A stretch of DNA of 6,262 bases from Acidimicrobiales bacterium (GTDB lineage: Bacteria; Actinomycetota; Acidimicrobiia; Acidimicrobiales; Aldehydirespiratoraceae): positions 1 through 6,262 of the forward strand of contig BQJV01000207.1 in assembly GCA_021604885.1 (NCBI GenBank). The letters are read 5' to 3'. The translations under genes and the position numbers were made by a program. Under the pieces are notes generated by a model that saw only the letters and a list, made by a program, of their open reading frames with translations, did no database searches and had not been told where the DNA came from. Shown piece by piece: positions 4,976 to 6,262 of this stretch. Each line of letters starts with the position of its first letter. The stretch's first letter is position 1.

Positions 4976-5971
4976 ATGCCCCCACTGTTCGACACGGACT
5001 TCGAGCCGAACCACGGCGAGCTCGTCGAGGTCTCTCCGCTGCTTCGGCGCATCGTCTGCAACAACCCGTCGAAGTTCACGTTCCACGGCACAGGTACGTA
5101 TGTGATCGGCCACGGCGACGTCGCCATCGTCGATCCGGGCCCACGAGACGACGAGCATGTCGCCGCCCTGCTCGCCGCACTCGACGGCGAGCGGGTGCAC
5201 TCGATCCTGATCACCCACACCCATGGCGATCACTCCCCCGCCGCCGCGGCGGTGAAGGACGCGACCGGCGCGCCCATCCTCGGCTTCGGGCCCCATCCGT
5301 CGGTCGCCACCAGCGAGGGCGACGAGGACGTCGCCGACGACGCCGACTGGGACACCGGCGAGGAACGCAAGGAGATGACGGACGAGGAGAAGGCGAACGC
5401 GAAGGCCGACCACCTGAAGCACCTCCCCGATGTCGACTTCGCGCCGGACCAGCGCCTCGCCCACGGCGACATCGTCGACGGCCCCGGGTGGACAGTCGAG
5501 GCGCTGCACACGCCGGGCCACATCTCGAACCATCTCTGCTTCGCCCTTGCGGAAGAACAGGCGGTCCTGTCCGGCGATCACGTGATGGGCTGGTCCACGA
5601 CGATCATCCCGCCGCCGGACGGCGATCTCCGCGCCTACCTGCGCTCCCTGGAGCTCCTGCTCGACCGTGACGACGCAACGCTGTATCCGACCCACGGAGG
5701 CGCCATCACGAAGCCCAAGCCCTTCGTCAAAGCGCTCCTCGACCATCGGCGCATCCGGGAGGAGCAGATCCTCCGCCGGCTCGCCGAAGGCCCACAGTCC
5801 GTCCGAGAGATCGTCGAGGTGCTCTACGCGGAGGTCGCCCGCGAGCTCTGGCGTCCTGCCGCGCGCTCGGTGATCAGCCACTTGATCGCCTTGCGGGATG
5901 CCGGGCGAGTCGAGACCGCCGTCAGCGACGCGTCGGTGCTCGCCACGGCGACCACCTGGGTCCGCCCCTGA
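4976..5971 (+). CDS. MBL-fold metallo-hydrolase, LACTB2-like, with C-terminal helical domain
   Basis: This 331-residue protein has the metallo-beta-lactamase fold. The zinc signature HTHGDH is at 81-86, with further ligands His182 (TPGHIS), Asp201 (LSGDHV) and His240 (YPTHGG), so the dinuclear site is complete. VIGHGDVAIVDPGPR (43-57) is the usual first strand pair. The C-terminal part (about 256-310) is helical, resembles a winged helix, and matches the LACTB2 tail. LACTB2 members are reported endoribonucleases, but many bacterial relatives have no known substrate, so the activity here is open. The segment at about 112-150 is very rich in Asp, Glu and Lys and looks longer than in relatives I recall. 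The ATG follows the DUF4202 stop with no gap (TAGATG), suggesting translational coupling. The gene ends 21 bases from a convergent ABC transporter gene. It is probably a passenger of the operon, not a sulfur enzyme: it lacks the short ETHE1-type persulfide dioxygenase form. Confidence 0.88.
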   Translation: MPPLFDTDFEPNHGELVEVSPLLRRIVCNNPSKFTFHGTGTYVIGHGDVAIVDPGPRDDEHVAALLAALDGERVHSILITHTHGDHSPAAAAVKDATGAPILGFGPHPSVATSEGDEDVADDADWDTGEERKEMTDEEKANAKADHLKHLPDVDFAPDQRLAHGDIVDGPGWTVEALHTPGHISNHLCFALAEEQAVLSGDHVMGWSTTIIPPPDGDLRAYLRSLELLLDRDDATLYPTHGGAITKPKPFVKALLDHRRIREEQILRRLAEGPQSVREIVEVLYAEVARELWRPAARSVISHLIALRDAGRVETAVSDASVLATATTWVRP

Positions 5972-5992
5972 CCCGAACGGCGACTGCCGAAC

Positions 5993-6262
5993 TCAGTCGT
6001 CGATGAACGGGTGGTGGCAGGCGACGTAGTGACCCTCGTCCACCTTCTCCATGACCGGCTCGGTGGTCTTGCACTCGTCGGTGGCCCGGGGGCACCGCGT
6101 GTGGAACCGGCACCCGCTCGGCGGGTTGATCGGCGACGGGAGTTCGTCATCGAGCGTCTCGGCGTGGGCGACGAGCGGGTTGTCCGCCCCGGGGATCGCG
6201 CCGAGCAACGCACGCGTGTAGGGGTGCGCGGGCGCCTCGTAGAGGTCGTCCGACGGGGCGAC
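5993..6262 (-). CDS. Oligopeptide/dipeptide ABC transporter ATP-binding protein, C-terminal end
   Basis: The last 89 residues of an ATPase of the OppD/OppF/DppD/DppF family are visible; the start lies beyond the right edge. The segment contains the C-terminal extension typical of these proteins: YEAPAHPYTRALLGAIPGAD, then LPSPINPPSGCRFHTRCP and a final VACHHP, ending in a TGA at 5995-5993. The HPYTRALL and NPPSGCRFHTRCP motifs are diagnostic of the oligo_HPY region. Four cysteines (C-x5-C-x6-C-x17-C) form the conserved cysteine set of this tail. The Walker and signature motifs are outside the window, so the member and its substrate cannot be named; the loop form looks more like the F-type subunit. 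It converges on the hydrolase gene and belongs to a separate unit extending to the right. Confidence 0.92.
   Translation of the reverse strand, partial: VAPSDDLYEAPAHPYTRALLGAIPGADNPLVAHAETLDDELPSPINPPSGCRFHTRCPRATDECKTTEPVMEKVDEGHYVACHHPFIDD

Noticed and set aside
4274..5881. 535-codon open frame on the minus strand
   Set aside because: It is antisense to the end of the reductase, DUF4202 and the MBL hydrolase; it shows no motif and the sense genes explain the region.
5978..5989. Small hairpin CGGC-GACT-GCCG between the convergent genes
   Set aside because: Only four base pairs and no T-run on either side, so it cannot be supported as an intrinsic terminator.

Overview
The window is GC-rich and gene-dense, with strong G/C preference at third codon positions and long spurious open frames on antisense strands. 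Together with the gene content (an assimilatory APS reductase, a ferredoxin-type siroheme sulfite reductase, an actinobacterial-looking metallo-hydrolase and GTG starts), this suggests an actinobacterium, perhaps of the Acidimicrobiia. The class is inferred from general character, not from a database match.

Layout. (1) 1-218, minus strand: the N-terminal part of a small unrecognised acidic protein that runs off the left edge. (2) 219-480: a divergent intergenic region. It holds a long near-perfect inverted repeat (252-328) and then an AT-richer patch with two smaller dyads (356-371 and 372-399) where control of the sulfur operon probably lies. (3) 481-4386, plus strand: four genes, cysH, a precorrin-2 dehydrogenase/ferrochelatase (sirC/cysG N-terminal type), cobA (uroporphyrinogen-III C-methyltransferase) and a siroheme nitrite/sulfite reductase (sirA/nirA type). 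All three junctions are 4-base ATGA or GTGA overlaps. (4) 4400-4975: a DUF4202 protein 13 bases downstream, then 4976-5971: an MBL-fold hydrolase of LACTB2 type whose ATG directly follows the previous stop codon. (5) 5993-6262, minus strand: the C-terminal end of an oligopeptide/dipeptide ABC transporter ATPase, convergent with the hydrolase and entering from the right edge.

How the genes work together. CysH reduces adenylyl sulfate to sulfite, and the sulfite reductase takes sulfite to sulfide for cysteine synthesis. CobA and the dehydrogenase/ferrochelatase convert uroporphyrinogen III into siroheme, the cofactor the reductase needs. The operon therefore makes two successive reductases and the cofactor of the second in one translationally coupled unit. 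ATP sulfurylase (cysD/cysN or sat) and the sulfate transporter are not in the window. DUF4202 is probably cotranscribed and its role is unknown.

Most of the window is well-understood metabolism. The points most worth a second look are the 25-bp inverted repeat between divergent genes, the full set of Fe-S-type cysteine motifs in both halves of the sulfite reductase, the attachment of DUF4202 to a siroheme reductase operon, and possible operators or a cysteine-containing leader ORF before cysH.
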